A stretch of 64,000 nt of DNA. It comes from Micromonospora marina. GTDB taxonomy: Bacteria > Actinomycetota > Actinomycetes > Mycobacteriales > Micromonosporaceae. A model generated the notes under the pieces. That model did not search any database, was not told where the DNA came from, and worked only from the letters and a program-made list of their open reading frames with translations. Positions 50,304-58,747 of this stretch are shown one piece after another (the stretch's first letter is position 1; every line of letters begins with the position of its first letter). Made by a program: the position numbers and the translations under genes. Location: positions 1 through 64,000 of the forward strand of contig NZ_FMCV01000008.1 of the NCBI RefSeq assembly GCF_900091565.1, read 5' to 3'.

Positions 50304-50353
50304 AAGGAAGGGCCCCTTATTAACAGACGTCTGTTAATAAGGGGCCCTTCCTT
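50304..50353. repeat. Perfect 50-bp palindrome, AAGGGGCCCTT type, between mraY and ftsW
   Basis: The bases 50304-50353 read the same on both strands, without any loop, centred between 50328 and 50329 (AGACGTCT). The outer part AAGGAAGGGCCCC and the GTTAA inner part match the tandem element at 13573-13626. It begins 5 nt after the mraY stop. Folded in RNA it would be a strong hairpin and could separate mraY from ftsW. It occupies the place where murD is normally found. Confidence 0.85.
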
Positions 50354-50419
50354 CAGATCCGACACGCCGACCGGGCGGTTGCGCCACGGGCGGGCGGGTC
50401 GAGCGGCCATGATGGGCCT

Positions 50420-51946
50420 GTGGGGGAGGGACGAGACATCCAGGTGACCAGCGATCCGCCGGCCCGCCGTGCCCCGGCGGCCACGCCTCCGGGCGACCCG
50501 CCGGCCGCGCGCTGGGATCCGGCCGGCGGCCTGGCCGCGCTGCGCGGCCTGCTGGCCCGGCCGCTGGCCTCCTACTACCTGCTGCTGTCCAGCGTCGGCC
50601 TGCTGCTGCTGATCGGCCTCACCATGGTCTTCTCCGCGACGAGCGTGAAGGACTTCGCCGAGGGCGGTGACGCTTCCGCGTCGCTCACCAAGCAGGGCGT
50701 GTTCGCGGTGATCGGCATCGGCGCGTTCTGGGCCTGCCAGCGGCTGCCCGCGCGCACGTTCCGGGCGATGAGCCGCCCCGCGCTCGGCGTGGCGGTGGCG
50801 CTGCTGCTCACGCTCAACCTGTTCGTCGCGCTGAACTCGCTGTTCGGGGTGACGTCGATCGGGCCGCTGCGGGCCGAACTCCTCTCGCTGTCCCTCGGCC
50901 CGATCTCGCTGCAACCGGTCGAGGTGGCGAAGTTCGCGCTGGTGCTGTGGGGCGCGCACGTGCTGGCCCGCAAGGGCGCCGCGCTGGGCTGGTGGAAGGA
51001 ACTCGCCACCCCGCTGTTCCCGGTGGTGGGCCTGCTGTTCGTGTTGGTCGGCTTCAACGACCTGGGCAGCATGCTCTGCCTGCTGGCGCTCGTGGTCGGG
51101 CTGCTCTGGGCGGCCGGCGTGCGGGGCCGGGTCTTCGCCGCGCTCACCGCCATCGGCCTGGCCGGCGTCGGCCTGCTGGTGGCGGCGGCCTCGCTCGGCG
51201 CCGGCTCCGGCTCCCGGGGCGCCGACAACTACCGGCTCGGCCGCCTCACCATGTGGCTCGACCCGCCGGACCCGAAGACCTGCTTCGAGCAGCAACTGGA
51301 CTACTGCTACCAGCTCGTGCAGGCCCGCTACGCGATCGGCAACGGCGGCTGGTTCGGCGTCGGCCTGGGCCAGAGCTCGCTGAAGTGGAACTATCTGCCC
51401 GAGGCGCACAACGACTTCATCTTCGCCATCCTCGCCGAGGAACTGGGCGTGGTCGGCTGCACAGTGATCCTGGTGCTGTTCGCCGTGCTCGCGTACACCG
51501 GGATGCGGATCGCCCGCCGGGTCGAGGACCCGTTCCGCCGGCTCGCCGCCGCCGGTGTGACCGCCTGGCTGGTCGGCCAGGCCGTCATCAACATCGGTGG
51601 CGTGACCGGGCTGCTGCCGCTGACCGGCGTACCGCTGCCGTTCATCTCCGACGGCGGCAGCGCCCTGGTGGTGACGCTCGCCGCGATCGGCATGCTCGCC
51701 TCGTTCGCCCGCGCCGAGCCGGACGCGGCGCGAGCGCTGCATGCCCGTCCGCCCGCCCGATGGGTCCGACTAGTGTGGGCCCCGTTGCCGCCGCTTCCCG
51801 GCCGGCGCCGCAGTGCGACGCCGCCGGCGGCCGACCGAGGGTCCGTGCCCCGGTCCCGGCAGCGGCGGCAGGACGACCAGGCCGCGCCCCGCGGCGCCCG
51901 GCCCGACCGGGCGCGCGCCGGCGCGGCGAGCGAGAGGAGACGCTGA
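50420..51946 (+). CDS. ftsW: FtsW, septal peptidoglycan glycosyltransferase (SEDS)
   Basis: A 508-residue SEDS protein with ten helices, polymerising lipid II at the septum with FtsI. Typical parts: YYLLLSSVGLLLLIGLTMVFSATSV, LSLGPISLQPVEVAKFALVLW, RYAIGNGGWFGVGLGQSSLKWNYLPEAHNDFIFAILAEELG and GLLPLTGVPLPFISDGGSALV. A long disordered Arg/Pro/Ala-rich cytosolic tail (about 90 residues) follows. GTG 50420 lies 6 nt after CATGAT, a possible leaderless promoter; GTG 50444 is an alternative start. The stop overlaps the murG ATG by one base. Confidence 0.95.
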   Translation: MGEGRDIQVTSDPPARRAPAATPPGDPPAARWDPAGGLAALRGLLARPLASYYLLLSSVGLLLLIGLTMVFSATSVKDFAEGGDASASLTKQGVFAVIGIGAFWACQRLPARTFRAMSRPALGVAVALLLTLNLFVALNSLFGVTSIGPLRAELLSLSLGPISLQPVEVAKFALVLWGAHVLARKGAALGWWKELATPLFPVVGLLFVLVGFNDLGSMLCLLALVVGLLWAAGVRGRVFAALTAIGLAGVGLLVAAASLGAGSGSRGADNYRLGRLTMWLDPPDPKTCFEQQLDYCYQLVQARYAIGNGGWFGVGLGQSSLKWNYLPEAHNDFIFAILAEELGVVGCTVILVLFAVLAYTGMRIARRVEDPFRRLAAAGVTAWLVGQAVINIGGVTGLLPLTGVPLPFISDGGSALVVTLAAIGMLASFARAEPDAARALHARPPARWVRLVWAPLPPLPGRRRSATPPAADRGSVPRSRQRRQDDQAAPRGARPDRARAGAASERRR

Positions 51947-53052
51947 TGGGTCCGCTGCGTTCGGTGGTGCTCTGCGGAGGGGGTACGGGCGGGCACATCT
52001 ACCCGCTGCTCGCCTTCGCCGACTGCCTGCGCCGACACGACCCGAGCGTCCGGATCACCTGTCTGGGCACACCCAAGGGGCTGGAGAACGAGCTGATCCC
52101 GCCGGCCGGCTACGACCTGCGGCAGATCCCGGCGTACCAGCTTCCCCGGTCGGTGAACATGAGCCTGGTGCGTACCCCGGACCGGATGTGGAAGGCGGCC
52201 CGCGCCGCGGGCAAGGTGATCGACGAGGTCCAGGCCGACGCCGTGGTCGGCTTCGGCGGGTACGTCTCGGTGCCCGGTTACCTGGCCGCGTGGCGGCGGG
52301 AGCTGCCCATCGTCATCCACGAGGTGAACGTGCCGCCGGGCGTGGCGAACCGGCTCGGGATGAAGTTCACCAAGAACGTCGCGGTGGGCTTCCCGCACCA
52401 GCCGGCCCAGGCCGAGGCGCTGCGCGACGCCCGCGTGGTCGGTGTGCCGCTGCGCCGGGGCATCGCCGGGCTGGACCGGGCCGCGCTGCGCGACGCCGCC
52501 CGCGCCCACTTCGGACTCCGTCCCGACCTGCCGGTGCTGTTCGTCGCCGGTGGCTCGCAGGGCGCCCGCTCGATCAACCTGGCCGTCTCCGGCGCCGCGA
52601 AGGAGCTGGCCCGCAACGGTGTGCAGGTGCTGCACGTCATCGGGGCCCGAAACGAGCCGGTCTCCGTGCCCACCGACCTGCCGGTGCCGTACATCACGCT
52701 GCCGTACCTGTCCGAGATGGAGCTGGGTTACGCCGCGGCCGACCTGATGCTGGCCCGGGGCGGCGCGATGACCTGCGCCGAGGTGGCCGCGATCGGCCTG
52801 CCGACCGTCTACGTGCCGTACCCGCACAGCAACCAGGAGCAGAAGCGCAACGCGTTGCCGGTGGTGGAGGCGGGCGGCGGTCTGCTGGTCGACGACGCCG
52901 AGGTGACCCCGGCCTGGGTGGAGCGGACGGTGATTCCGCTGATCCGGGACCCGCAGCGGCTGTACGCGATGAGCCACGCCGCTGCCGGGTACGGCCGCCG
53001 GGACGGCGACGTGGCGTTGCTGAACTTCGTCTACGAGGCGGTCTCCCGCTGA
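51946..53052 (+). CDS. murG: Undecaprenyl-PP-MurNAc-pentapeptide GlcNAc transferase
   Basis: A 368-residue GT28 enzyme on the inner face of the membrane that converts lipid I to lipid II. It has the glycine-rich loop VVLCGGGTGGHIYPLLAFAD, GFGGYVSVPGYLAAW, HEVNVPPGVANRL, LFVAGGSQGARSIN and the C-terminal MLARGGAMTCAEVAAIGLPTVYVPYPHSNQEQKRNA. ATG 51946 overlaps the ftsW stop by one base (TGATG) with GAGAGGAGA before it. It lies 31 nt before murC. Confidence 0.96.
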   Translation: MGPLRSVVLCGGGTGGHIYPLLAFADCLRRHDPSVRITCLGTPKGLENELIPPAGYDLRQIPAYQLPRSVNMSLVRTPDRMWKAARAAGKVIDEVQADAVVGFGGYVSVPGYLAAWRRELPIVIHEVNVPPGVANRLGMKFTKNVAVGFPHQPAQAEALRDARVVGVPLRRGIAGLDRAALRDAARAHFGLRPDLPVLFVAGGSQGARSINLAVSGAAKELARNGVQVLHVIGARNEPVSVPTDLPVPYITLPYLSEMELGYAAADLMLARGGAMTCAEVAAIGLPTVYVPYPHSNQEQKRNALPVVEAGGGLLVDDAEVTPAWVERTVIPLIRDPQRLYAMSHAAAGYGRRDGDVALLNFVYEAVSR

Positions 53053-53083
53053 TGAGGGACACCGCGACGGGAAGGTACGTCTC

Positions 53084-54565
53084 ATGAACACCGCGCAGTT
53101 CACGCCCGCCGGCACCATGACGGCGGAGGACCTGGGCCGGATCCACCTGATCGGGGTGGGCGGGGTCGGGATGGCCGGGCTGGCCCGGCTGTTCCTCACC
53201 CGGGGTCTGCCGGTCTCCGGCAGCGAGCTGCGGGAGTGGCCGTCGCTGGCCGGCCTGCGGGCACTCGGCGGCACCATCCATTCCAGCCACGAGGTGTCCA
53301 ACCTCGACGGGGTGGACACGGTGGTCTATTCCTCCGCCATCCCGCAGGACCACCTGGAGATGGTCGAGGCGCGCCGCCGGGGCCTGCGGGTGCTGCACCG
53401 CTCCGAGGCGCTCGCCGCCGCGATGACCGGCCGCCGGACGGTGGCGGTCGCCGGCACCCACGGCAAGACCTCGACCACCTCGATGGTGACCATGGTGCTC
53501 CAGCAGGCCGGCACCGACCCGTCGTTCGTGATCGGCGGCGAGATCTCCGAGGTGGGTTCCGGCGCGCACCACGGCACCGGGGAGCACTTCGTGGTCGAGG
53601 CGGACGAGAGCGACCGCTCCTTCCTCATCTACCGCCCGTTCGTGTCGATCGTCACGAACATCGAGGCGGACCACCTGAACACCTACGGCGACCTGGCCAC
53701 CCTGGAGGCGGCGTTCGCCGAGTTCGCCCGGCTCACCGATCCGGCCGGTTTCGTGATCACCTGCGCCGACGACGCGGGCGGGCGCCGGCTGGCCGAGTCG
53801 CTGCGTGCCGAGGGCCGCCGGGTCTGGACGTACGGCGAGTCCGCCGACGCGGATCTGCGGATGAGCGAGGTCGTGTCGTCCGCGCACGGGGTGCGCTTCC
53901 AGGCCGAGGTCGAGGGCCGGCCGCTGGGCGAGATCCGGCTGCCCGTACCGGGCCGGCACATGGCGCTCAACAGCGCCGCCGCGGTGCTCGCCGCGTACCT
54001 GCTGGAACTGCCGGTGGCCGCGGCGGAGGCCGCGCTCGGCGCGTTCCCGGGCGTGCGGCGCCGCTTCGAGCGCAAGGGCGTGGCGGACGGCGTGCTGGTC
54101 TACGACGAGTACGCCTACCACCCGACCTCGATGACGCTGGCGTTGCAGACGCTGCGCGAGGTGGCCGGCGACGGCCGGCTGATCGTGGTGTTCCAGCCGT
54201 ACCGGCTCTACCGCACCCGGGACAACCAGGCGGAGATCGCCGCCGCGCTCGGTATCGCGGACGAGGTGGTGTTGCTGGAGGTCTTCGGCCCCGGTGAGAC
54301 GCGGCGCCCCGGCGAGGGCTCGGCCGCGCTGATCCGGGAGGTGCCGCTGCCGGCGGAGCGGAAGGTGTTCGTCGAGGCGTGGGACGACGTGCCGGGTGAG
54401 GTGGCCCGGCGGGCGCGGACCGGCGACGTGGTGGTGACAATGGGCGCGCCGCCGATCTCGCTGATGGGTGACCAGCTGCTCGACGCCCTGCTCGCCCGCT
54501 CCGCCGGGGGCACGGGGCTGGGCGCCGGCGTCGACCCGGACGGCGCGGCGACCCCGGCCGGATGA
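53084..54565 (+). CDS. murC: UDP-MurNAc:L-alanine ligase
   Basis: A 493-residue Mur ligase that adds the first amino acid, L-Ala. The N-terminal Rossmann domain is RIHLIGVGGVGMAGLARLFLTRG, the ATP loop VAVAGTHGKTSTTSMVTMVL, and the central region VEADESDRSFLIYRPFVSIVTNIEADHLNTYG; then NSAAAVLAAYLLEL and VYDEYAYHPTSMTLALQTLRE (the usual DDYaHHP is DEYAYHP here) and FQPYRLYRT (usually FQPHxYSRT). These two changes are seen in related actinobacteria as far as I recall. ATG 53084 has GGGAAGG upstream. Its stop overlaps ftsQ. Confidence 0.95.
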   Translation: MNTAQFTPAGTMTAEDLGRIHLIGVGGVGMAGLARLFLTRGLPVSGSELREWPSLAGLRALGGTIHSSHEVSNLDGVDTVVYSSAIPQDHLEMVEARRRGLRVLHRSEALAAAMTGRRTVAVAGTHGKTSTTSMVTMVLQQAGTDPSFVIGGEISEVGSGAHHGTGEHFVVEADESDRSFLIYRPFVSIVTNIEADHLNTYGDLATLEAAFAEFARLTDPAGFVITCADDAGGRRLAESLRAEGRRVWTYGESADADLRMSEVVSSAHGVRFQAEVEGRPLGEIRLPVPGRHMALNSAAAVLAAYLLELPVAAAEAALGAFPGVRRRFERKGVADGVLVYDEYAYHPTSMTLALQTLREVAGDGRLIVVFQPYRLYRTRDNQAEIAAALGIADEVVLLEVFGPGETRRPGEGSAALIREVPLPAERKVFVEAWDDVPGEVARRARTGDVVVTMGAPPISLMGDQLLDALLARSAGGTGLGAGVDPDGAATPAG

Positions 54566-55380
54566 GTCCCGGTCCGGCCCGCGGCCGTACCCCCCGACCG
54601 GACGGCGGCGCCGGGCGGCGCAGCCCGGCCCGGCGCTGGCAGCTCGTGCGGGCGAACGCGGACGCCGTACCGCCGTCGACCCGCCGGTTCATGGCCCGGG
54701 CCCGGCAGCGGCGGATGCGCGCCGCGTTGCCCTGGGCGGTCACCGCCGCGGTGCTCGCCGTCGCGGGCCTGGTGGCGTGGACGGTGCTGGGCACCGGCCT
54801 GTTCGGTGTCCGCGAGGTACGGGTGGTCGGCGCGCGGCTGGTCACGCCGGTGCAGATCCGTGACGCGGCGGCGGTGCCGGACAACGCGCCGCTGGCCCGG
54901 GTCGACCTGGAGGCGACCGCGCGCCGGGTCGGGGCGCTGCCGCCGGTGGCGAACGCCACGGTGGAGCGGGAGTGGCCGGGCACGCTGGTGATCCGGGTGC
55001 GGGAACGCACGCCGGTGGCGGCGGTGCCGCAGGGTGTGGGCTTCGTGGTCGTCGACGGCTCGGGCGTCGTCTTCCAGCGCCTGGACCGGGCGCCGGACGG
55101 GTTGCCGCAGGTCCGGGTCGCCCGGCCCGGCCCCGACGACCCGGGTACGCGGGCCGGGCTGGCGGTGCTCGCCGCGCTGGGGGAGAAGCTGCGCGCGGAG
55201 CTGGTCGCGGTGGACGTGGCCGGCCTGGCCCGGATCACGCTGCTGCTGCGCGGCGAGCGTCAGGTCTTCTGGGGCGACGCCTCCCGCGGCACCGACAAGT
55301 CGACGGTGGCCACCGCGCTGCTGAGCCGCGAGGCGGACCGGATCGACGTCAGCGCGCCGGACGTGGTCACGTTCGAGTGA
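54562..55380 (+). CDS. ftsQ: FtsQ division protein
   Basis: A 272-residue bitopic protein. A basic cytosolic N-terminus (about 60 residues) leads to one helix (ALPWAVTAAVLAVAGLVAWTVLG). The POTRA domain follows (FGVREVRVVGARLVTPVQIRDAAAV, LARVDLEATARRVGALPPVANATVEREWPGTLVIRVRERTPVAAV), then the beta domain. FtsQ joins FtsL and DivIC-like proteins to regulate septal synthesis. ATG 54562 overlaps the murC stop. Transcription for ftsZ restarts downstream from its own promoter. Confidence 0.93.
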   Translation: MSPGPARGRTPRPDGGAGRRSPARRWQLVRANADAVPPSTRRFMARARQRRMRAALPWAVTAAVLAVAGLVAWTVLGTGLFGVREVRVVGARLVTPVQIRDAAAVPDNAPLARVDLEATARRVGALPPVANATVEREWPGTLVIRVRERTPVAAVPQGVGFVVVDGSGVVFQRLDRAPDGLPQVRVARPGPDDPGTRAGLAVLAALGEKLRAELVAVDVAGLARITLLLRGERQVFWGDASRGTDKSTVATALLSREADRIDVSAPDVVTFE

Positions 55381-55494
55381 CCCGCGGCTCAGCGAGCCCG
55401 TGCTGTGTCCCCCGTCGCTCCGTCGGCGACACGCCGGAACAGGTCCTTGGCTCCTGGCGCGGCGGCGCATACGTTGCCCCGAAGAGATCAGTGG

Positions 55495-55523
55495 TTGACA
55501 TAACTCTAAGCCTCTAGTAGAGG
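55495..55523 (+). promoter_or_regulatory. ftsZ promoter with palindrome over the -10 region
   Basis: A consensus -35 TTGACA (55495-55500) is followed at 17 bp by TAGAGG (55518-55523). The palindrome CCTCTAGTAGAGG (55511-55523) covers the -10 region. TTGACATAACTCTAA followed by an inverted CCTC/GAGG motif is, from memory, a conserved feature upstream of ftsZ in other actinomycetes. A regulator or DNA structure acting on the palindrome is possible. The transcript would have a leader of about 80 nt. Confidence 0.6.
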
Positions 55524-55608
55524 GTGAGGGTTCACCCGTCGGAGGCCGCTGATCCGGCCAAGCCGTGTGGGGTCGGCCCATGCCAATCTCGAAGGGAAAG
55601 GACCGGAG

Positions 55609-56724
55609 ATGACACCTCCGCACAACTACCTGGCGGTCATCAAGGTCGTCGGCATCGGGGGCGGCGGCGTCAACGCCGTCAACCGGATGATCGAGGTTGG
55701 GCTCAAGGGCGTCGAGTTCATCGCGATCAACACCGACGCGCAGGCGTTGCTGATGAGCGACGCCGACGTCAAGCTCGACGTGGGCCGGGAGCTGACCCGG
55801 GGACTGGGCGCGGGCGCCAACCCGGACGTCGGCAAGAACGCCGCCGAGGACCACCGCGACGAGATCGAGGAGGTCCTCAAGGGCGCCGACATGGTGTTCG
55901 TGACCTGCGGCGAGGGCGGTGGCACCGGCACCGGCGGCGCGCCGGTGGTGGCGAACATCGCCCGTAAGCTCGGTGCGCTCACCATCGGTGTGGTCACCCG
56001 GCCGTTCTCGTTCGAGGGCAAGCGCCGGCAGGTCCAGGCCGAGGCGGGCATCGAGGAGCTGCGCAACCAGTGCGACACGCTCATCGTGATCCCGAACGAC
56101 CGGCTGCTCGCGCTCGGCGACCGCAACATCTCCATGATGGACGCGTTCCGCACCGCGGACCAGGTCCTCCTCTCCGGTGTCCAGGGCATCACCGACCTGA
56201 TCACCACGCCAGGTCTGATCAACCTGGACTTCGCCGACGTGAAGAGCGTGATGAGCGGCGCCGGAAGCGCGCTCATGGGCATCGGCAGCGCCCGGGGCGA
56301 GAACCGCGCCGTCGAGGCGGCCGAGGCGGCCATCTCCAGCCCGCTGCTGGAGCAGAGCATGGACGGCGCGCGTGGCGTGCTGCTGTCCATCGCGGGCGGG
56401 TCGGACCTCGGCCTGTTCGAGATCAACGACGCGGCGCAGCTGGTCACCGACGCGGCCCACCCGGACGCGAACATCATCTTCGGCGCGGTCATCGACGACG
56501 CGCTCGGCGACGAGGTGCGGGTCACCGTGATCGCGGCGGGCTTCGACGGGGGTGCGCCGGCGTACAAGGCGGTCGAGCCGCCGCGCAAGAGCAACCAGAA
56601 CCCGCCGGCGCAGCCGAACGCGCCGGCGAACCCGCCGGCCACCATGCCGGCGCCGCAGCAGCCGTCGCGCCGGGTGCTCTTCGACGACGTCGACGTGCCC
56701 GACTTCCTCAAGAACGGGTCCTGA
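55609..56724 (+). CDS. ftsZ: Cell division GTPase FtsZ
   Basis: A 371-residue tubulin homologue that forms the Z-ring. The nucleotide-binding part has [17 protein letters not shown], the tubulin signature [19 protein letters not shown], and the catalytic T7 loop [25 protein letters not shown] disordered Pro/Asn/Ala linker leads to the conserved C-terminal tail [13 protein letters not shown], which binds SepF and FtsW in actinobacteria. ATG 55609 has purine-rich GAAGGGAAAGG and GGAG upstream. The protein is one of the best conserved in the window. Confidence 0.98.
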   Translation: MTPPHNYLAVIKVVGIGGGGVNAVNRMIEVGLKGVEFIAINTDAQALLMSDADVKLDVGRELTRGLGAGANPDVGKNAAEDHRDEIEEVLKGADMVFVTCGEGGGTGTGGAPVVANIARKLGALTIGVVTRPFSFEGKRRQVQAEAGIEELRNQCDTLIVIPNDRLLALGDRNISMMDAFRTADQVLLSGVQGITDLITTPGLINLDFADVKSVMSGAGSALMGIGSARGENRAVEAAEAAISSPLLEQSMDGARGVLLSIAGGSDLGLFEINDAAQLVTDAAHPDANIIFGAVIDDALGDEVRVTVIAAGFDGGAPAYKAVEPPRKSNQNPPAQPNAPANPPATMPAPQQPSRRVLFDDVDVPDFLKNGS

Positions 56725-56733
56725 GCGGCGCCG

Positions 56734-57480
56734 ATGACGGAGTCAGAGACGGCGGTGGGGCCCGAGCGGCGTGCCGAACTCGCGGCCGGGCTGGCCCGGG
56801 TGCGGGCCCGCATCGCCGACGCCTGCGCGGCCGCCGGGCGGCCGCGCGACGAGGTCACCCTGGTCGCGGTGACCAAGACGTACCCGGCGGCGGACGTGGT
56901 CGCGCTGGCCGGGCTCGGCGTGACCGACGTCGGGGAGAACCGTGACCAGGAGGCGGCGCCGAAGGCGGAGGCGGTGGCAGACGCCGGCGCCGCGCCGCGC
57001 TGGCACTTCATCGGCCAGTTGCAGCGCAACAAGGCCCGCTCGGTGGTCCGGTACGCCGACGTGGTCCAGTCGGTGGACAGCGTCCGGCTCGCCGCCGCGC
57101 TGGACGCCGCCGCCGGCGCGGTCCGGGACCGTCCGCTGGACGTACTCGTGCAGGTGAGCATCGACGGCGACCCGGCGCGGGGCGGGGCGCTGCCCGGCGC
57201 TGCCGATCCGCAGCGGGGGCTCGGCCCGGTGGCCGCGGCGGTGGCCGGCGCCGACGGGCTGCGGCTGGCGGGCCTGATGGCGGTGGCGCCGCTGGGCTGG
57301 GAGGCGGACCGGGCGTTCGCCCGGCTGGCCGAGGTGGCGGCGGCACTGCGGGCCGACCATCCGGGCGCGACGGTGCTGTCGGCGGGCATGAGCGGAGACC
57401 TGGAGAGCGCGGTCGGTCACGGCGCGACACATGTCCGTGTCGGCAGCGCGTTGCTCGGAATGCGTCCTGCGCTGCGGTAG
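56734..57480 (+). CDS. YggS/PLPBP family PLP homeostasis protein
   Basis: A 248-residue PLP-binding barrel protein (YlmE/YggS) that buffers pyridoxal phosphate. The PLP lysine is in TLVAVTKTYPAADV; other family marks are VGENRDQEAAPKAE, WHFIGQLQRNKAR and the phosphate-binding MSGDLESAVGHGATHVRVGSALLG. It starts 9 nt after ftsZ. In streptomycetes the order is ftsZ-ylmD-ylmE-sepF; ylmD (PgeF, multicopper-oxidase-like) is absent here. Confidence 0.92.
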   Translation: MTESETAVGPERRAELAAGLARVRARIADACAAAGRPRDEVTLVAVTKTYPAADVVALAGLGVTDVGENRDQEAAPKAEAVADAGAAPRWHFIGQLQRNKARSVVRYADVVQSVDSVRLAAALDAAAGAVRDRPLDVLVQVSIDGDPARGGALPGAADPQRGLGPVAAAVAGADGLRLAGLMAVAPLGWEADRAFARLAEVAAALRADHPGATVLSAGMSGDLESAVGHGATHVRVGSALLGMRPALR

Positions 57481-57673
57481 CCTCACCACGACGGAAGCAA
57501 ATGACATCAGTGTTGTTCAGGACGGTGTCCTCGTAGCCGGGGGCCGTGACGGGCGGACCGCGAACCGCGCGTCAGGGGATTGCCGATCCGGTCCGGTGGG
57601 CATGATCGTCCACTCGTGATCAAGCGACACGGCACGGGGGCGCGTGCCGCACGGCGGACGGAAGGGCGCGGGG

Positions 57674-58372
57674 ATGGGTGCACTGCGCAAGGCGGGGGTC
57701 TGGCTCGGTCTCGTCGAGGAGGACGACGAGCGGGCGTACGAGGACGGTGGCTACGACAAGGGTGGCTACCGGGACTCGTCGCGCTACCGGTCGAGCCGGT
57801 ACGCCGAGGAGTTCGCCGACGAGGACGACGACGAGACCGAGGAGCCGCCGACGCGCAGCCGGCTCGGCGACCGGGGCCGGCTGTCCGAGCGCGCGTCCAG
57901 CCGCGCGGTCGACGCCGACCGGGCCGAGGTCGAGCGCCCGGAGCGGGCCGAGCGTTCCAGCGTCCGGTCGATCACCCGGTCCTCCGCCGGTGACACCTCG
58001 GGCGCCCTGACCTACCACACCCGCGACAACCTCGCGCTCGCCCCGCAGGCCCAGCCGCGGGAGCGGGAGCGGGTGGTGCCGGACGACGAGCAGCGCTACC
58101 AGATCACCACGCTGCACCCGACCACGTACCGCGAGGCGCGGACCATCGGCGAGCACTTCCGCGACGGCGTACCGGTGATCATCAATCTCACCGAGATGGA
58201 CGAGGCGGACGCCCGCCGGCTCGTCGACTTCGCCGCCGGGCTCGCCTTCGGCCTGCGCGGTACGATCGAGCGCGTGACCAACCGGGTGTTCCTGCTCTCA
58301 CCGGCCAACGTCCAGGTCACCGCGGAGGACAAGGCCAAGATCGCTGAGGGCGGCTTCTTCAGCCTGAGCTGA
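57674..58372 (+). CDS. sepF: SepF, FtsZ membrane anchor
   Basis: A 232-residue protein. The N-terminus MGALRKAGVWLGLVEE is an amphipathic membrane-targeting helix. A charged disordered linker (Asp/Glu/Arg/Ser-rich) follows to about residue 140. The folded SepF domain is ITTLHPTTYREARTIGEHFRDGVPVIINLTEMDEADARRLVDFAAGLAFGLRGTIERVTNRVFLLSP. It tethers FtsZ to the membrane, replacing FtsA, which actinobacteria lack. ATG 57674 follows a GGGGATGG-like purine run; the helix motif supports this start. The 190-nt gap upstream may hold a promoter, but I could not place it. Confidence 0.93.
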   Translation: MGALRKAGVWLGLVEEDDERAYEDGGYDKGGYRDSSRYRSSRYAEEFADEDDDETEEPPTRSRLGDRGRLSERASSRAVDADRAEVERPERAERSSVRSITRSSAGDTSGALTYHTRDNLALAPQAQPRERERVVPDDEQRYQITTLHPTTYREARTIGEHFRDGVPVIINLTEMDEADARRLVDFAAGLAFGLRGTIERVTNRVFLLSPANVQVTAEDKAKIAEGGFFSLS

Positions 58373-58400
58373 GCCGCACGACCGAGGGACGTCGCCTGCC

Positions 58401-58706
58401 GTGTTGTCGATCCTGTTCCAGGTGCTCTACCTGCTGCTGTACATCTTCCTAATTGTCCTTTTGGCGCGATTTGTTCTCGGGGCGGTGCTGGCCTATGGTC
58501 GCCGCTGGCAACCGGGACGGGGAGCGTCGGCCGGACTGGAAGTCGTGTGGAGCGTCACTGATCCGCCCCTGCGAGCGTTGAGGCGTGTGATCCCACCACT
58601 GCGAATTGGTACCGTGAGCATCGACCTGGCCTCCCTTGTGCTCCTGGTTATCCTGTTCGTGCTGATGGAGTTCGTGTTTAGGCGCCTGATCTTCGCGTTT
58701 GCCTGA
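58401..58706 (+). CDS. YggT family membrane protein (YlmG)
   Basis: A 101-residue protein with two hydrophobic regions: [27 protein letters not shown] and [26 protein letters not shown], separated by [19 protein letters not shown], the YGGT-domain signature. It lies in the usual place between sepF and divIVA and is linked to division and envelope function. GTG 58401 starts 29 nt after sepF. Its codon use is less GC-rich than its neighbours (ATT, CTA, TTT codons), which is partly explained by the hydrophobic content. Confidence 0.9.
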   Translation: MLSILFQVLYLLLYIFLIVLLARFVLGAVLAYGRRWQPGRGASAGLEVVWSVTDPPLRALRRVIPPLRIGTVSIDLASLVLLVILFVLMEFVFRRLIFAFA

Positions 58707-58747
58707 CCAGAGCGCTTTCGCGGCCGCAACTGACCCGAGGAGTTTCG

